A stretch of 64,000 nt of DNA from Oncomelania hupensis (GCA_036898135.1 CM072515.1:54196736-54260735); one strand, 5' to 3'. Positions 12,611 to 25,875 are shown, counted from the stretch's first letter. The notes: generated from the letters alone by a model not told the origin. Program-made: numbers and translations.

Positions 12611-14365
12611 TAGAGAGAGAGAAAGAGAGAAAAAGATAGGTGGTGGTGTGGTGAACGGTCTTTTTTCAAAGCCAGCTTCATGATGAGAGCTTTGCCCGAC
12701 TCCTCTCACTAGTTGGGCTGCCTTTTTAGTGCTAAAGAGATCCGGTGTAACAGGCCGGAATATACCCCTGGCTACTTTATACCCTGGGTATAATGTAGCC
12801 TAGGTGGGTTTAACCCCCTGGGTATAGATCAGCCTAGGCCAGGTCATAACCCTCGCGCCCAGAATATACCCCCACCTAAAGAGATTTCACTCATGGGTTT
12901 GTTGTACATGACCGTTTGCGTGACCAACTCTCAGGTAACAGCCTTTTGCTTGCGTGTAAAAAAAAAAAAAACAAAAAAAAAAACTGAGTGAACTCAGCTA
13001 ACAGCCTTTATCTTGCGTGTAAAAAAAACAAACTAAAAAAAACTTTTAAAAAACTAACCCTAACTATCTATCTATCTATCTATCTATCTATCTGAGTGCA
13101 TCAGAACAATTACAACACATAAATTAAAGAGTAACGTGAAGGATAATATCTTCCGTAGTGGTGGGGGGGGGGGGGGGGGTATCACACTTTTCTGCTATCC
13201 TATGCACCAACGGGAATCCCCTCAATGAAACATACTTCCGGTTTCTTTCTCCGCGTGTTTTAGTGAGTTATTTCCAAATATTCAAGAATAATAACATGTG
13301 TCACTGGCTACCAGTATCGTACCCTCACATATTTTTTTTTTTTGGCTGCAGTTTATTATCCCTTTCTATCGCCAGTGGCGCGCCTAAACCCTACCTACAT
13401 TATTTGTGAATTTTTGAAAAATATTCGGAAAAACATAACGCCCAGATGCTGGCTCGAACCCACACCTGTCAGGCGCCATTGGTTTCTGGCTTGTGGACAA
13501 GGCAAGTTAGTCCCGCCTTAGCCCACTTGGCCACAACGCTCGCCTAACATAGTCAACTACTTTGTGTTTTGTGAAGGTTGCGACGGCGAAGCTATGGAAA
13601 ACTACAAGAGTCTTCAGGTCCTGTTTCACTTTCTGTCGATGATCGACGCACCTCCGAAGTCGCCACAAATACAGGCCTCTACGATTGTTTTTTGCATCCT
13701 TTCACTGAGCATGTACTTCCTCCACCGTTTTTATACTTATCCCACTCGTTTTCTGGCTCTAACAATCGTCGTTTTCGGCAATTTGCCATATTTAAAAGTC
13801 ACGCATCAAGCTTTGATAAAAGCAAAACGAGCCAGACCGGAACTTGGTTTCATTCTAACCTCGTTTTAATTTATAATGGCGATACCCACGAGTTTTTATG
13901 AGAGGTGCCGGAAAGTTGTGATATTGAGGCGGGGTATAATCTGGCCTGCTACACCGGGGTTACCAACTCACAGCTTTTTGGAGAAAGGTACAGGTCATAG
14001 CATAGTTAAGACCTTATGAATGTTAGTCTGGAGTTTGACCCTGACTTCAACTCATTATTCTGTGAAAGCTGCACCTCGGACACCAGCGCTAAGAGCGGTC
14101 CTTTAAGCTGAGAAGCGCGCTAAACAACAACGATCCTGAGTTCCCTAACCTTATGTAAACTGGTGTGGCTAGGCTTTCTCTGCTTCTCTTTCTCCTTCTT
14201 TGGCGTGGCCTTGCCCTTGACGCCGCCATTGCCTTTAACGTCCTTGATCATCAGCTTTTGTATTTCGGCCTTGAACTTGCTCTTGTCCCGCTCGATTTCT
14301 TTCTCAAGTTCACAGCTTACGTTTGCGTTGGACCCGACTTTTGTTGATGATGGTGTGCAACCCAT
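6898..14365 (-). CDS. N-acylated globin gene, four coding exons (14365-14150, 10356-10186, 9584-9354, 7587-6898)
   Basis: This is a heme-binding globin, probably membrane-attached. Four minus-strand exons join in phase 0 to about 435 residues. Exon 1 (1-72) begins MGCTPSS, a myristoylation plus palmitoylation type start, followed by a charged stretch and a lysine-rich linker. Exon 2 (73-129) covers the A to C helices and CD corner, with Pro118 (C2) and Phe124 (CD1). Exon 3 (130-206) holds the E to early G helices, with His143 as the likely distal E7 and His176 as the likely proximal F8. Exon 4 (207-435) finishes the G and H helices, then adds a long hydrophilic tail ending in a TAG at 6900-6898. 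Acylated N termini are known in globin X-like proteins of animals. Assignment to that group is inference. The ATG is preceded directly by an AG acceptor-like site, so an upstream non-coding exon is likely. Confidence 0.85.
7642..7775 (+). repeat. (GAT)n microsatellite in globin intron 3
   Basis: About 43 GAT units with a few GAC changes, some 55 bp upstream (in gene sense) of exon 4. Related (CAT)/(CGT)-rich text is at 9205-9345, directly behind the donor of exon 3. Confidence 0.95.
8209..8910 (-). mobile_element. 590-700 bp retroposon family, longest copy
   Basis: It is flanked by gacctccagtt at 8198-8208 and 8911-8921. In sense (minus) orientation it ends ...tccgctggacttaaagcaac followed by an (AATC)n tail. 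It contains the TATA-like cagtataaatagtatcc that all copies share, and here about 125 bp more upstream of it. No long ORF. The variable-length target duplication and simple tail point to LINE-driven retroposition. Confidence 0.7.
9354..9584 (-). CDS. Globin exon 3: heme pocket, E to G helices
   Basis: The exon has 77 codons, acceptor ttatttacag| at 9585 and donor GAG|GTGAGT at 9354/9353. It contains EEFRMHSARFMAMV (helix E with distal His), TRVGAQHLEVRGF (helix F with proximal His) and GIFKIALLHCMGQEFGKKE (helix G). The spacing of the two histidines is 33 residues, longer than the 29 of myoglobin and close to that of neuroglobin-type proteins. The following intron lies at the classical G7.0 position in phase 0. 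Confidence 0.87.
10186..10356 (-). CDS. Globin exon 2: A to CD region
   Basis: The exon has 57 codons, acceptor ctttacag| at 10357 and donor GAG|GTGAGA at 10186/10185. It starts TESWSEEPYF, then LTEEQKDLV begins helix A. The segment FKTIFHMRPDLKEFFGF is the B-C helix and CD corner with the near-invariant Pro (C2) and Phe (CD1). The intron at its end is in phase 0 between CD and E, not at the common animal globin position B12.2. Confidence 0.85.
10481..10560 (+). repeat. (TTA)n microsatellite
   Basis: About 26 units in globin intron 1. Confidence 0.95.
10822..10992 (+). repeat. (GA)n microsatellite
   Basis: About 170 bp in globin intron 1 with GAAA interruptions. Confidence 0.95.
11502..12464. 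mobile_element. Harbinger-like non-autonomous DNA element in globin intron 1
   Basis: The element runs from GGGTACGTTCATGC to GCATGAACGTAGCC, imperfect terminal inverted repeats of at least 25 bp. It is flanked by TAA at 11499-11501 and 12465-12467, matching the 3 bp TWA duplication of PIF/Harbinger elements. Subterminal sequence on both sides is rich in repeated GGCAACTGG/GGCTGCCG motifs. No transposase frame is present. It contains (TG)n and (CT)n arrays (11758-11910). Confidence 0.65.
12534..12635 (+). repeat. (GA)n to (GACA)n compound array
   Basis: GA units pass into about eleven GACA units (12567-12610) and back to GA. Confidence 0.95.
12742..12875. mobile_element. 134 bp insertion flanked by a 10 bp duplication
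   Basis: The insert begins ccggtgtaacaggccggaat and ends agaatatacccccac. The flanks carry ctaaagagat at 12732-12741 and 12876-12885, a clean target duplication. Inside are repeated, partly palindromic blocks such as ccctgggtata and agcctagg. A related end in inverted orientation is seen at about 13930-13965 (gtataatctggcctgctaca). Confidence 0.55.
13430..13545 (-). repeat. tRNA-like SINE head (Leu/Ser-like)
   Basis: On the minus strand, gtggccaagtgggctaagg is an A-box-like segment and gtgtgggttcgagcc a B-box-like segment, about 75 bases apart. The stem sequences do not pair well enough for me to call a functional tRNA. A SINE head or tRNA pseudogene is more likely. Confidence 0.4.
14150..14365 (-). 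CDS. Globin exon 1: MGC acylation signal and polybasic linker
   Basis: The exon encodes 72 residues. Gly2-Cys3 after the start Met fits N-myristoylation with adjacent palmitoylation. Residues around 20-45 are heptad-like and charged (ELEKEIERDKSKF). Residues around 50-66 are lysine-rich (KGKATPKKEKEKQRK), a polybasic patch that usually strengthens membrane attachment. The donor is AAG|GTTAGG at 14150/14149. The bases just before the ATG read ttaacag, a plausible acceptor, so the translation start probably sits at the very beginning of exon 2 of the transcript. An upstream (TTTA)n array replaces a good pyrimidine tract. Confidence 0.75.
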
Positions 14366-14374
14366 CTGTTAACA

Positions 14375-14409
<35 letters not shown>

Positions 14410-14742
14410 ATCATCATCATTATCGTTATTACAGCCATCACAATTATTACGAACGTGTTATCGTCGTCATCGTCGTCGTCATCATCATCACAACTATTAT
14501 CACAGCGAAATTACCAAATTTAAATATGAGTAATTCAATAGTTGAAAACTGGCAAGAAGAGAGGCTGGTGAGACAGATCTTTTGTGCTCACTCTTAACCG
14601 TTGCATCTATGAAAAGCATGCATAGATTGGTAATAGTATACAGTATCAAAATGTCAAAACGTTAGACGGTGGTTCATGCGGCATCTAACTTTCGGAAACG
14701 TCCGTGGCTTTATTTAGCAGTCGATGGCAGTATCGGTCCCTG

Positions 14743-15490
14743 TGATGATATCAATATTATATCTTTATTAGGAGCTGTACCAGAGACTTTTGGAATGGAA
14801 ATAAGTGCAGAGAAGATCAAAATGATGACCAACAACACCGATGGCATCAATATGGACATCAAAGTCCAAGGCCAATCCCTCAACACGGTGCATAGCTTCA
14901 AATATTTAGAAACCATTGTATGAGACAATGGGTCCCGACAGGAACTCCTCTCCAGGATCGCACAAAACTGCTGCCCTTATAAGTTTGAAGCCCATTTGGA
15001 AAGACAGGACCATCAGTCTACATTCCAAGGTAAGGCTGCTGCGCTCCCTTGTCATCTCTATCTACCAATACGCTTGTGAAACATGGACCCTCACAACAGA
15101 TCTACAACGAAGAATTCAAAGCATGGAGATGAGGTGCTACAGAAGACTCCTGGGCATTTCCTATATCCAACACATCACCAACGACGAAGTCCAACAGATT
15201 ATTACAGAAGCCATTGGACAACACGATGACCTGCTCACAGTGGTGAAGAAACGAAAACTCCGATGGTATGGCCACGTCACCAGAGCATCAGGACTTGCAA
15301 AAACCATCCTGCAAGGCACGGTGCAAGCAGGCAGAAGAAGAGAGAGACTAAAAAAGTGGTGGGAGGACAACATTCGAGAATGGACTGAGCAAAGCCATGA
15401 GGGTTGCTGAGGACAGAGAAAGATGGAGACCGCTGGTTAAACGATCATCTGTGGTGCCCCAACGACTTTCGAGTTACGGGATGGGATAGT
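14743..15490 (+). mobile_element. RTE-type LINE fragment, C-terminal part
   Basis: The plus strand encodes MEISAEKIKMMTNNTDG, TISLHSKVRLLRSLVIS, ETWTLTTDLQRRIQSMEM and KRKLRWYGHVTRAS, the terminal part of the same family as at 38-43.9 kb. A stop near 14921, a frame change near 14960-14980 and a second one near 15390 break it. The 3' end reads gagttacgggatgggatag. The first 60 bases are internally deleted against the full copy. Confidence 0.85.
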
Positions 15491-15692
15491 ACCGTCAAAA
15501 ATACTACTAATAATAATCGTCAATTTTACTTCTCGTCACTTTTGTACAGCTTTGAATGTCACTCAAGGACTTATTAGATGAGTGATTAGATATCGTAGTA
15601 GGATACATGACGTTAATATATAATGGGCGTATTAGTCTGTCTATGTCTGTGTATATGTCTATCTATTTGTCTTCAGCTCGATCTATATCAGT

Positions 15693-15945
<253 letters not shown>

Positions 15946-16715
15946 TTACTTTAGAACCCTTTAGGCTTGTTTTCGGATCCAATGCTAGTGGAACCGTACA
16001 CTTTTTCAAAAATTCTAATAATGTGACTATCTTAATTATAACATACATGACATGCTCACTTTTCAAGTTTGCTATCGATCCAAAATAATAGGTTCTATTC
16101 GCATTCATTGTTCTTTAGTTATTTTATTCAAAGTATAGTCTTTTTTAATGAATAAATTCCGTAGTTTTGTGTGTCTATTAATAGCAACAGCCATTAGCTA
16201 GCCAGCCACCATTCTGGAGCTTAAAATAGCAGCTACCAAAGCCTGTTAGACAAAGAACCCGTAAAAAAAATATATTGCTCGTTAAGGTTTTTTGTTTGAG
16301 GTTATTAAAACAGACCCTACCTTACCCCAGAAATCAAAGAGGCATTCCTCCAACCGCGTGGTTCATTCAAAAATAGGGTCAAATGCCACGCGGCTGTGCC
16401 GTTACAAACAAGGGAAATAACTCCCTGTCATGCCCGAAATGAAAACATTCCAACTGTAGCGGTTTGTTTGAGCAATAAAAGCTCACTTTACCATTGTGTA
16501 ATGTGTTATCACTTTACAACCCGAATCCACCCCCTTCCCCCTCTCCCCCATTCCCAGTCCCCTATTCGCTCATGTGACGCGGGACTTTAATCTACTTACC
16601 GTGTAATGTAATAACAAGGTTAATTTTAGTGTAAGCCCGTTTTCGACAACAGCAAACAAAGCCTTCCAATTGGGGCCTTGTTAAGGTCTGTACGCATTGT
16701 GGTTTTAGACCATAA

Positions 16716-16859
<144 letters not shown>

Positions 16860-17668
16860 CACAAATACAGACACATACACAGACACACATATTTGCAATA
16901 CATCACAAATGGGTTCATTTAAGAATGTAGGAATCGGAAAGTCATTTTTTGATGGAAAAGGGTTAGGTCAAGGGTTAGTTGCAGCGCTTGGGGGGGGGGG
17001 GGCATAACAAGTCCCAAGGAAAGAAATCTATGAGCGAGCCGCAGCGACAACCAATTCCGCCTCTTTAGTATTAGGCTAATTGGAATTAATTTTAGCGTGT
17101 GACCAATTGCTTCGTGCGGGCGGTCCTGAGGTTAAATCGCATGGAACAAGTTGTATGATTTAATCGGTAGGTCTGACTGGGCCTTTAGAGGAAACTTTGG
17201 TAAAGATAAGCATCCGCATGAAGTGGAGAGTGATATTGGTGCCGTCCTATTTAGCGGGTTAGTTTGGAGTCGAGGTCCACTCCAGAAATATAGCATCAGT
17301 GGGTCTACCCTAAATTTAAAAAAAAATGGGTAGATTTCGTTTGAAACAGTTTCATCCTTCACCCTCTGGGTCGATATTTAGAAATGAGACATCGTTTGAA
17401 AGGAAATTGAGTTTTCAGTCATAGGCAGCTAAGCACGTCGCTATAAGCACATGCGCACACACAATCGCACACAAACGCACGCACGCATACACACACGCAC
17501 ACACACACGTGAAACCACCACAAAATCCATCACAGAAGACTATAAAGCTGGATCTCTCTCTCCCTCTCTCTCTCCCCTCTCTCTCTTTCCCACACACCTA
17601 TACCACTACACACACATACACCCATCATCAAACATTAGACACATGAATGTTGTTGAGTAGTATGGTGT

Positions 17669-18256
17669 TACATTACATTACATTACATGATTATTGCTTT
17701 AGGTCCAGCGGACTCTTCCGAGCCAAATCAGGACCGGACAACCCCTGATCCGCATAAAAGATCTGCTGAAACAACCCTAGTGGTAATACTGTAAGCTCTC
17801 CACCAGCCAGTCACTTTACAATAAAGACATCCCACGCATGGGACGCTGAGGCTGTACTTTAATTTATCGAACCCCCGTTAACAAAAACAAAATAAAATAC
17901 AAACATCATTACATGTATAAATTATCAACAAAACACATACATATAAAATGCCTACACTGCTAAATAATAACATCATAGGAAGCCCTAATGACCACCTGGC
18001 AGAAAGCGTCCAATATTCCCAAGCTGATCCAACAGACCTCACACACAAATAAGGAGTCTTGTCCCGGAAGAATTTTCAAGAAAAACGGTAGGTGACTGGT
18101 CTAGCGAAGAAGAAGATAGTATAGCAGATTGATAGAACAGAGCAGGAATGAGAAAGAGCAAATGAGAAAGACAGCGACAGTGGGAATTTAAAGCACTAAA
18201 TTTCCAGAAAGTGAGGATACTATTTATACTGAAACCCCCGGCACCCTAACGGGGAT
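17669..18256 (-). mobile_element. 590-700 bp retroposon family, 588 bp copy
   Basis: It is flanked by tagtatggtgt at 17658-17668 and 18257-18267. The sense strand starts atccccgttagggtgccggg, has cagtataaatag 30 bases in, and ends gctggacctaaagcaataat with an (ATGTA)n tail. It is non-coding apart from a short hydrophobic frame shared by the family. Confidence 0.75.
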
Positions 18257-18408
18257 TAGTATGGTGTAATAATTATGAACTTTATGTAAAAGCAAAGGAA
18301 GGCCACCAACTTATTGGATTTTGCTAGGAACCCGAAGGAACTAGATGTTTCTGAGAAAATTGATAATAACATCAAAATTAATATGAGATCCAGTACTGAA
18401 TGAACATT

Positions 18409-18600
18409 AAAGTTTAAAGTCCTCACCCACCATATTATGGCATACGGAGAAAATCATCCCGGGGATGAAAGGGGTAGGGACCTAAATCAACATTGAACCA
18501 CCAGAGCAAGCATTCTGACAAGCGAAAAATGGCCACTTTTGTCTTGGGAATCGAACGTGGTTCATCGGTGTCCCATATCACTGCGCTACGCCGGTAGGTC
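18409..18600 (-). repeat. tRNA-derived SINE, family A, degraded
   Basis: Body and head are recognisable (catcggtgtcccatatcact, aaccaccagagcaagc) but the promoter boxes are mutated. Confidence 0.55.
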
Positions 18601-19230
18601 TACTGGGGGTTCGGAAAGCGCTGTATATAGCAAACCGCAGGCTTGTCGATGACCCAAAACAACGAAGGCACGAGCCAAGTACATTGGAGTCATGTTTGAT
18701 CAAAGTGCCACATTGGCACTTGGATAAGTTGTCATGGGCAGATCGTAGATAAGTGCCACGGCTTAATAAGCTTTACCAGCGTTGAAGGCTTGAAACCCAG
18801 AAGAAGAAGACGATGATGCTGAGGAAGTAGTATTGCATAGCGCAGGTATCCTGAGATAAAATATTTGCAGTGATAGCACTGAAAAACTATGATATGAACT
18901 GGTGTTATACAGCGCTTTTTTTCCATGGCTCAAAGAGCTAATCAAGGCGGTGAAAAAAAGCGACGTTTCATTGTATATAAAACTGTGCACCGTTGAGTCT
19001 GAATGTGTTTTATAAACTATGCATGTAGTTGTTTGCAGTGCCTCACATTAATGTATGTCCTGGGTTCTCATCATGTCACTTGGTAATAGAAACGGTGTTA
19101 TCTGTAATTTCTGATAAATGATACAGCTTACACCGCGGCATGTGGGGAGAGAAAGTCAAAATGACATGACGATCCTCACGTAACGTCAAGATACGAGACA
19201 TTGATGACGTGGCCGTAAACAAACACGTAC

Positions 19231-19265
<35 letters not shown>

Positions 19266-19423
19266 AGATAAACGTTGATTAAATTTACAATTATCAGCTA
19301 TAATTACGCACAGTTCCGCTATATGGTTGTCAGGCTCATCGATACTGGTGTTAATAAACATGGGCACACACCCAGTATGCACGCGCGCATGCACTCAAAC
19401 ATCCCAAAACGCAAACGGATATC

Positions 19424-19699
19424 ACACACATACACACACACACACACACCTATACACGCACGCACACACACACACAGTGAGAGAGACAGGGACAGACAGA
19501 CAAAGAGACAGACATAAACATTCATACACGCGGACACACGATTGCCCTCTCGCACAAGGTTAAAACCACGCCCATGATTTAGGATTTTTAGACTCACCGA
19601 CACACAGACACACATACATACTCCATGCACACACAAACACACACACACACATAAACACACACATACACCATGCCGATACACACACACACAGTGACACCT

Positions 19700-19700
<1 letters not shown>
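19424..19700 (+). repeat. (CA)n-rich region
   Basis: Several interrupted CA arrays (19424-19478, 19590-19690) lie after an A28 run at 19234-19261. No gene is visible here. Confidence 0.85.
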
Positions 19701-21205
<1,505 letters not shown>

Positions 21206-21919
21206 AGGTGGAAGTAAGGGCGGGGGGGGGGGGGGGAGGTAGGAAGGTGGAAGTGATAGAAGTAGAACTGTAGAAGTAATATCCTGAGGGAAAACCCATC
21301 TAAACCCATGAAGTCCAATTTATGCGGCGGGACGCCCATAGATTCCGTCCACCGATAGGAAGAATGAAATATTTTGTTACGGGAGATAGAAAGAATGAGA
21401 TATTCATTATTATTTACAAAGACTGCAGTCTCTGTTGATATGGAAAGACACAGTTGTTGACTCATTTACTGTTTCGTTTGTGTATGTCTTTTCCCGTCGA
21501 GGCGTGAAGACATCAATCCTCCTTCACATTATCTCTCGCGTTTGTGAGTGGGGGAGGAGAGGGAGGGAAGGTGAGTGAATGATGTCTTTCTGAATTTGTG
21601 TTAGAGGTTGCATGACTGCCTGGGTCTCTATGCCTCTGTATTCTGTGCGTGTGTGAGAGAGTGTGTGTGTGCGTGTATGTGTGTGTGTGAGAGAGTGTGT
21701 GTGTTTGTCTGTCTATCTGTCTGTTCATGAAAACTGTTGATGATCTCAACGTGGTGATTTTTCTAGTGTTGCTGCCAGCCAAGGATGGAGGAGGAAAAGT
21801 CTCCACACTCTTCAAAATAGCACGAATGCTGTAGCGGGCGAGAAGCCAACCTTTTAAAAATTGGCAATACTTTAGGAATTCATACCAGTGGAATAACTGC
21901 AGTTTTGGATGTAGAAGGA

Positions 21920-21990
21920 TGGAGAAGGTAGGAAAAGGTAGGGAAAAGGTAGGGAAAAGGTAGGGAGAAGGTAGGGAAAAGGTAGGGGGA
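21920..21990 (+). repeat. Minisatellite, unit ggtagggaaaa
   Basis: Five to six units of 10-11 bases (ggtaggaaaa, ggtagggaaaa, ggtagggagaa) are followed by a G-rich run. Confidence 0.7.
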
Positions 21991-22287
21991 AGGGGGGGTG
22001 GGAGGGGGAGTGGCAGAAGACAGAGGATGAAGTAGAAACCGAAGAGAAAAAGGAGAAAGAAAGAGTGGAGAAGCGGCGAGGAGCAGATGAAAGCCTTTAC
22101 AAAGAAAAAAGGAAGATCGCGTTTTTTTAATATTGCAGATAATACTTTCCTGTTCTAAGTTGGATGCAGGTTACATACATGGAAATAGACAGCCTCTCTC
22201 GGTAACTGGCTTACAAAGATGTGATTCACACTTATCGATTTTACAACAAACGTGTTTGTAAAGCCAAGAAACCATGAAGCTGGCAGA

Positions 22288-22475
<188 letters not shown>

Positions 22476-22539
22476 CAGAGGGTGGGGGGTGAGAAAGATC
22501 GGGTGGGTAGAGACAGTGAGACAGAGACAGAAATGAGCT

Positions 22540-23160
22540 TATGGGCGGGGATGGAGGGGTAGGGAGAGCAATCGATTCCGGACAGTCACGTTGACAGAAT
22601 TGGGCGTCTGAGGTAACTTTGGGGGTGGAGGTGGAGATGGGCTGCTTGTGTGCTTGTGGACATAGGTGGATGGGTGGGGCGGGGCGGAGCGGGGTGGGGT
22701 GGCGGAATCGAACTCGAGTAGAAACACTAACAGGATTATCAATGTGACGTTAGATTGGAGAAGACTTGGGAGGTGGGGGGCGGGGCGGGGTGGAAAGAAA
22801 CGGGATTAAGAAAGGGGAAGCGGAGTGGGAGGTGGTGGGGGTTTAAAGGGAGTAGGAGATGGGAGGGTGGGGGTGGGGGTGGGGGTTTAAATGAGGCAGA
22901 GAATATAAATTATGATATGAAAGATGAACGTTGGAGTAGGGTGGTGGTTGAAAGGCGAGGGATGGGCTGAAGGGGAAGGGGTGAGTGGGGGTAGATGGTA
23001 TAGACCAGCTCAGACAGGAAATCACAGGATTTGGAAAGTGACGTTAGAATGAGAAGGATGTGTGTGCATGTGAAAAGGGAGAGTGTTGCTGTTAGTGTGG
23101 GTTTGGGGAGTAGAAAGGAAGGGGACGGGGGGAAGGAGGGGGTGGTTAAAGAGAACATGA
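22540..23160 (+). other. G-rich stretch without a gene
   Basis: The plus strand is rich in G runs, including gggagggtgggggtgggggt at about 22860-22880, a clear G-quadruplex-type pattern. No exon or element is recognisable. Confidence 0.6.
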
Positions 23161-24240
23161 AACATCTATTTCGGACTGAGAAACTAACAAGATTTGGAGG
23201 GCGGGATTTTGGACAGTTTAAACAGCCTGGAGGGGGAAACGAGATTCTTTTTTCTCTGCCTTTACGTCCGCCCTTCTACACACGACACAGAAGAGGTAAG
23301 CTTAAGTTTCAGTTCTGCCCGTGCATGCAATGACAAAACAACGCAAAACCCAGCGACGCTAGTTCCACAAAAATCGACATCAGGGTAAGGGTACGCCTTA
23401 ATGGATCTCATTGGCTGCGTTTTGCCGACTTTCTTAAAGGGCCCCAGTTCGAAATATTTGATTTCTTTTGACGAAAACGGAGTTAACCCTAAAATTCGCA
23501 ATGTTATGACATTAACCAATGATAACGTGGGCTTTCCTTGCTCAAACCAACCGCGACAGTTTGACTTTTTTTCAATTTCATTGTTCTGACTGGAAGTTAT
23601 TTCCCCTGTTTAACGGTACACCAACACGTTCTACGATGCACTTGATATTTGTAGCGCTTCAGTGGTAGTTATCGCTTGCTATCAATAGGCACACAAAAAC
23701 GGAATGTATTCATTAAAAAAAAAAAACACCAAAAAAAACCTATACTTTCCAAAGAGTTGGGGTTTTTTTGGTTGCAAGCAATTTTCTTTTCAGCGGGCAA
23801 CACTCACTGTGAATGTTAAACGGATCTGTCGAGGGGGTATGGTCGAAGTGGGTCCCTTTAACTGGATTCGCGTGTATATAAAAATCAACGTCGGTGTCTT
23901 TTATCGCCATGATCTGTTTTGTTTTTCGGTGAATAGTTTATATGAAGGGCGTCTCGCACTGAAAATTCCCATTGAAGGTACCTCTCTTCATGTTCTATCA
24001 GGATCTAAACACACTGTTGGGGGGTGGGGGGGGGGAGACAAAACATGGCCTGGTTTTGTTTTGTCATCACTCGACTGACATAACAGAAAACACCGAAAAC
24101 TATAATTTTGTTTGGCAAAGTGTTCTTTTTGGGGGGAGCTGTTTTGACTCGGTTTTAGCCAAAAGGAGCAAAATACAAACACGGAACTATGGACCATTCT
24201 TTGAACTATCTGCAAGCTAAACAAACAAACCAATATAAAC

Positions 24241-24300
24241 AAACAAGGTAAGATAAGATAAGACAACTTTATTATCTTTTGCAAGAAATTACATTGTGGT
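24241..24300 (-). repeat. LINE/SINE 3' end with (ATCTT)n tail
   Basis: On the minus strand, gcaaaagataataaagttgt followed by (CTTAT)n is a typical retroposon end. Nothing more of the element is recognisable. Confidence 0.35.
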
Positions 24301-24477
24301 GTACAATTACAATCAACAAGGAATAAACATTACAATAATAATATCAACAACAATGATAATGACAATTAATGAGGATAAAACTGTCACACATTAATATAAT
24401 TACACTTATGCATGCTAACATTAAACGACAGCAATTGTTACATGACATTATTTTGGACAAATACAAACACCCACACT

Positions 24478-24483
24478 TACACA

Positions 24484-24515
<32 letters not shown>

Positions 24516-24516
24516 T
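24478..24516 (+). repeat. (CA)n microsatellite
   Basis: About 19 units with two interruptions. Confidence 0.9.
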
Positions 24517-25075
24517 GGGGGAAGGTCAAGGCCGCTGATTTCGTGTGTTGGAACTGTGCATAGCTCTGTCCTTTTAGTTCAAAAAAAGAGGAGTTTCAAC
24601 AATGAAAACATGTTTTATCTTGTAAACATTTTAATTTACAAGACAACCGGATACAAGGGAACATTTTCCGGGATAAAACTTCAAGTAGAAGGCCAGTAAT
24701 TTGTGTTTCTTTTTTTCAGCCGGTAATGGAGTTCAAGGGTTTGTTGGTGACTTGAAGATGGAGCCGAGTTCTACAATTCTGCAAAAATATGTCTTCAAGT
24801 TGTAAAGTACACTTTTGCTCTATCGGAGATTATATTATTCTAATCATTTGATGCGACTTTCTCTTTTTGAAAATGTGTTACTGACCGTTTTGTTGAAAAA
24901 GCTGTTATTTTTATTGACACCAGTACGGTTTTGTTTTCTGTTCTTAAAAGACATTCTACAAACACTCCTAAGTGCGCGTAAGGAATTTTTTTTTTCTACA
25001 CCGGAAATGACGTGAATTGTTTTATTTTTAGTCAACGTTTGCGTCATCTGTGTCTACTGACATAACAAAAATATG

Positions 25076-25587
25076 TGTAGCGGAAAGGGAGGCGACTGGT
25101 TGAGGCTTGGGAGAGAAATTGTCTACCTTGAATTTCTTGGTTAGACTAGCCTTGGGTGTCTCCTGCTTTGCAGAATCCTTTGGGGATGCCATTGGGTTAT
25201 GCAAGACAAGGCGACACGACATTTGTTCTCCCCGTCTGACCATTCGCCTTCTGCTTTTGGTGGTGAGCGGCACTACATTGTCGGCAGGCATTTTATGCTG
25301 GTCGGTGGCAGCGACTTTGCAGAAGAGTGCGTGGCACTAGTAGCCGGCAACCCGGTACTACCTATTCTCCTCTCCCCCCACTTTCCCAGTCCCCTATTCG
25401 CTATATGTGATGTGGGACTTTAATCTATCTACCTAACCTAACCTAACCAACCACGCTTCACCGCCTTGCAGGGCAAATATTTTTATGTCCCTCTTTTGAG
25501 GGATAAAATGAAAATAACAGCTCGGGTGGAGAAATGTTCTCAAGGTCGTGGCCGAGAGACGGGAGTCAAATACTCCGCTCGGCTACA
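25076..25587. mobile_element. Solo LTR family 1, copy 1
   Basis: It starts TGTAGCGGAAAGG and ends CTCGGCTACA, with TG...CA ends in a 6 bp inverted repeat. It is flanked by tatg on both sides (25072-25075, 25588-25591). It carries an extra 85 bp at about 25363-25447 that copy 2 lacks. No internal region or second LTR is nearby. Confidence 0.6.
25363..25447 (+). mobile_element. 85 bp retroposed fragment inside a solo LTR
   Basis: It is present in LTR copy 1, absent from copy 2. It contains cagtcccctattcgct and gggactttaatct and ends in a (CTAAC)n-type tail. A related stretch sits at 16535-16608 (cagtcccctattcgctcatg). This looks like the 3' end of a short LINE or SINE. Confidence 0.5.
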
Positions 25588-25834
25588 TATGAGACATAAT
25601 AAAGATTAATTTACAAGTATCGGTTAGTAGTTTTATTGGACGTCATTTGTATAAGTTATAATTATTTTCCAATTTTGATTGTGTAATTTGTTCAGTTTTG
25701 TGTACTTTGTTTAATCCATTTCTCCCTTCATTATGGCCATTCCTTATTTGTTTTATATTTTCCCCAGCTCCCATCAAGTCTAAAATCACTCAGGTGAACA
25801 GACCTTAAATTAAAGAAACAACAACGACAACAAC

Positions 25835-25835
<1 letters not shown>

Positions 25836-25875
<40 letters not shown>
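25836..25875 (+). repeat. (CA)n microsatellite
   Basis: About 20 perfect units just before the MITE-like element at 25897. Confidence 0.95.

Larger units (their letters stand above)
23160..25070. other. No gene seen
   Basis: Short open frames (for example 23704-24078) contain homopolymer runs and no family motif. Only a retroposon end (24241-24300) and a CA array are recognisable. Confidence 0.4.

Noticed and set aside
12567..12611. CRISPR-like array of short repeats
   Set aside because: Plain (GACA)n microsatellite without spacers; the genome is animal.
13564..13869. 101-codon plus-strand frame with hydrophobic stretch
   Set aside because: No homology I can recognise and lies within globin intron 1 next to repeat ends; too weak to call.
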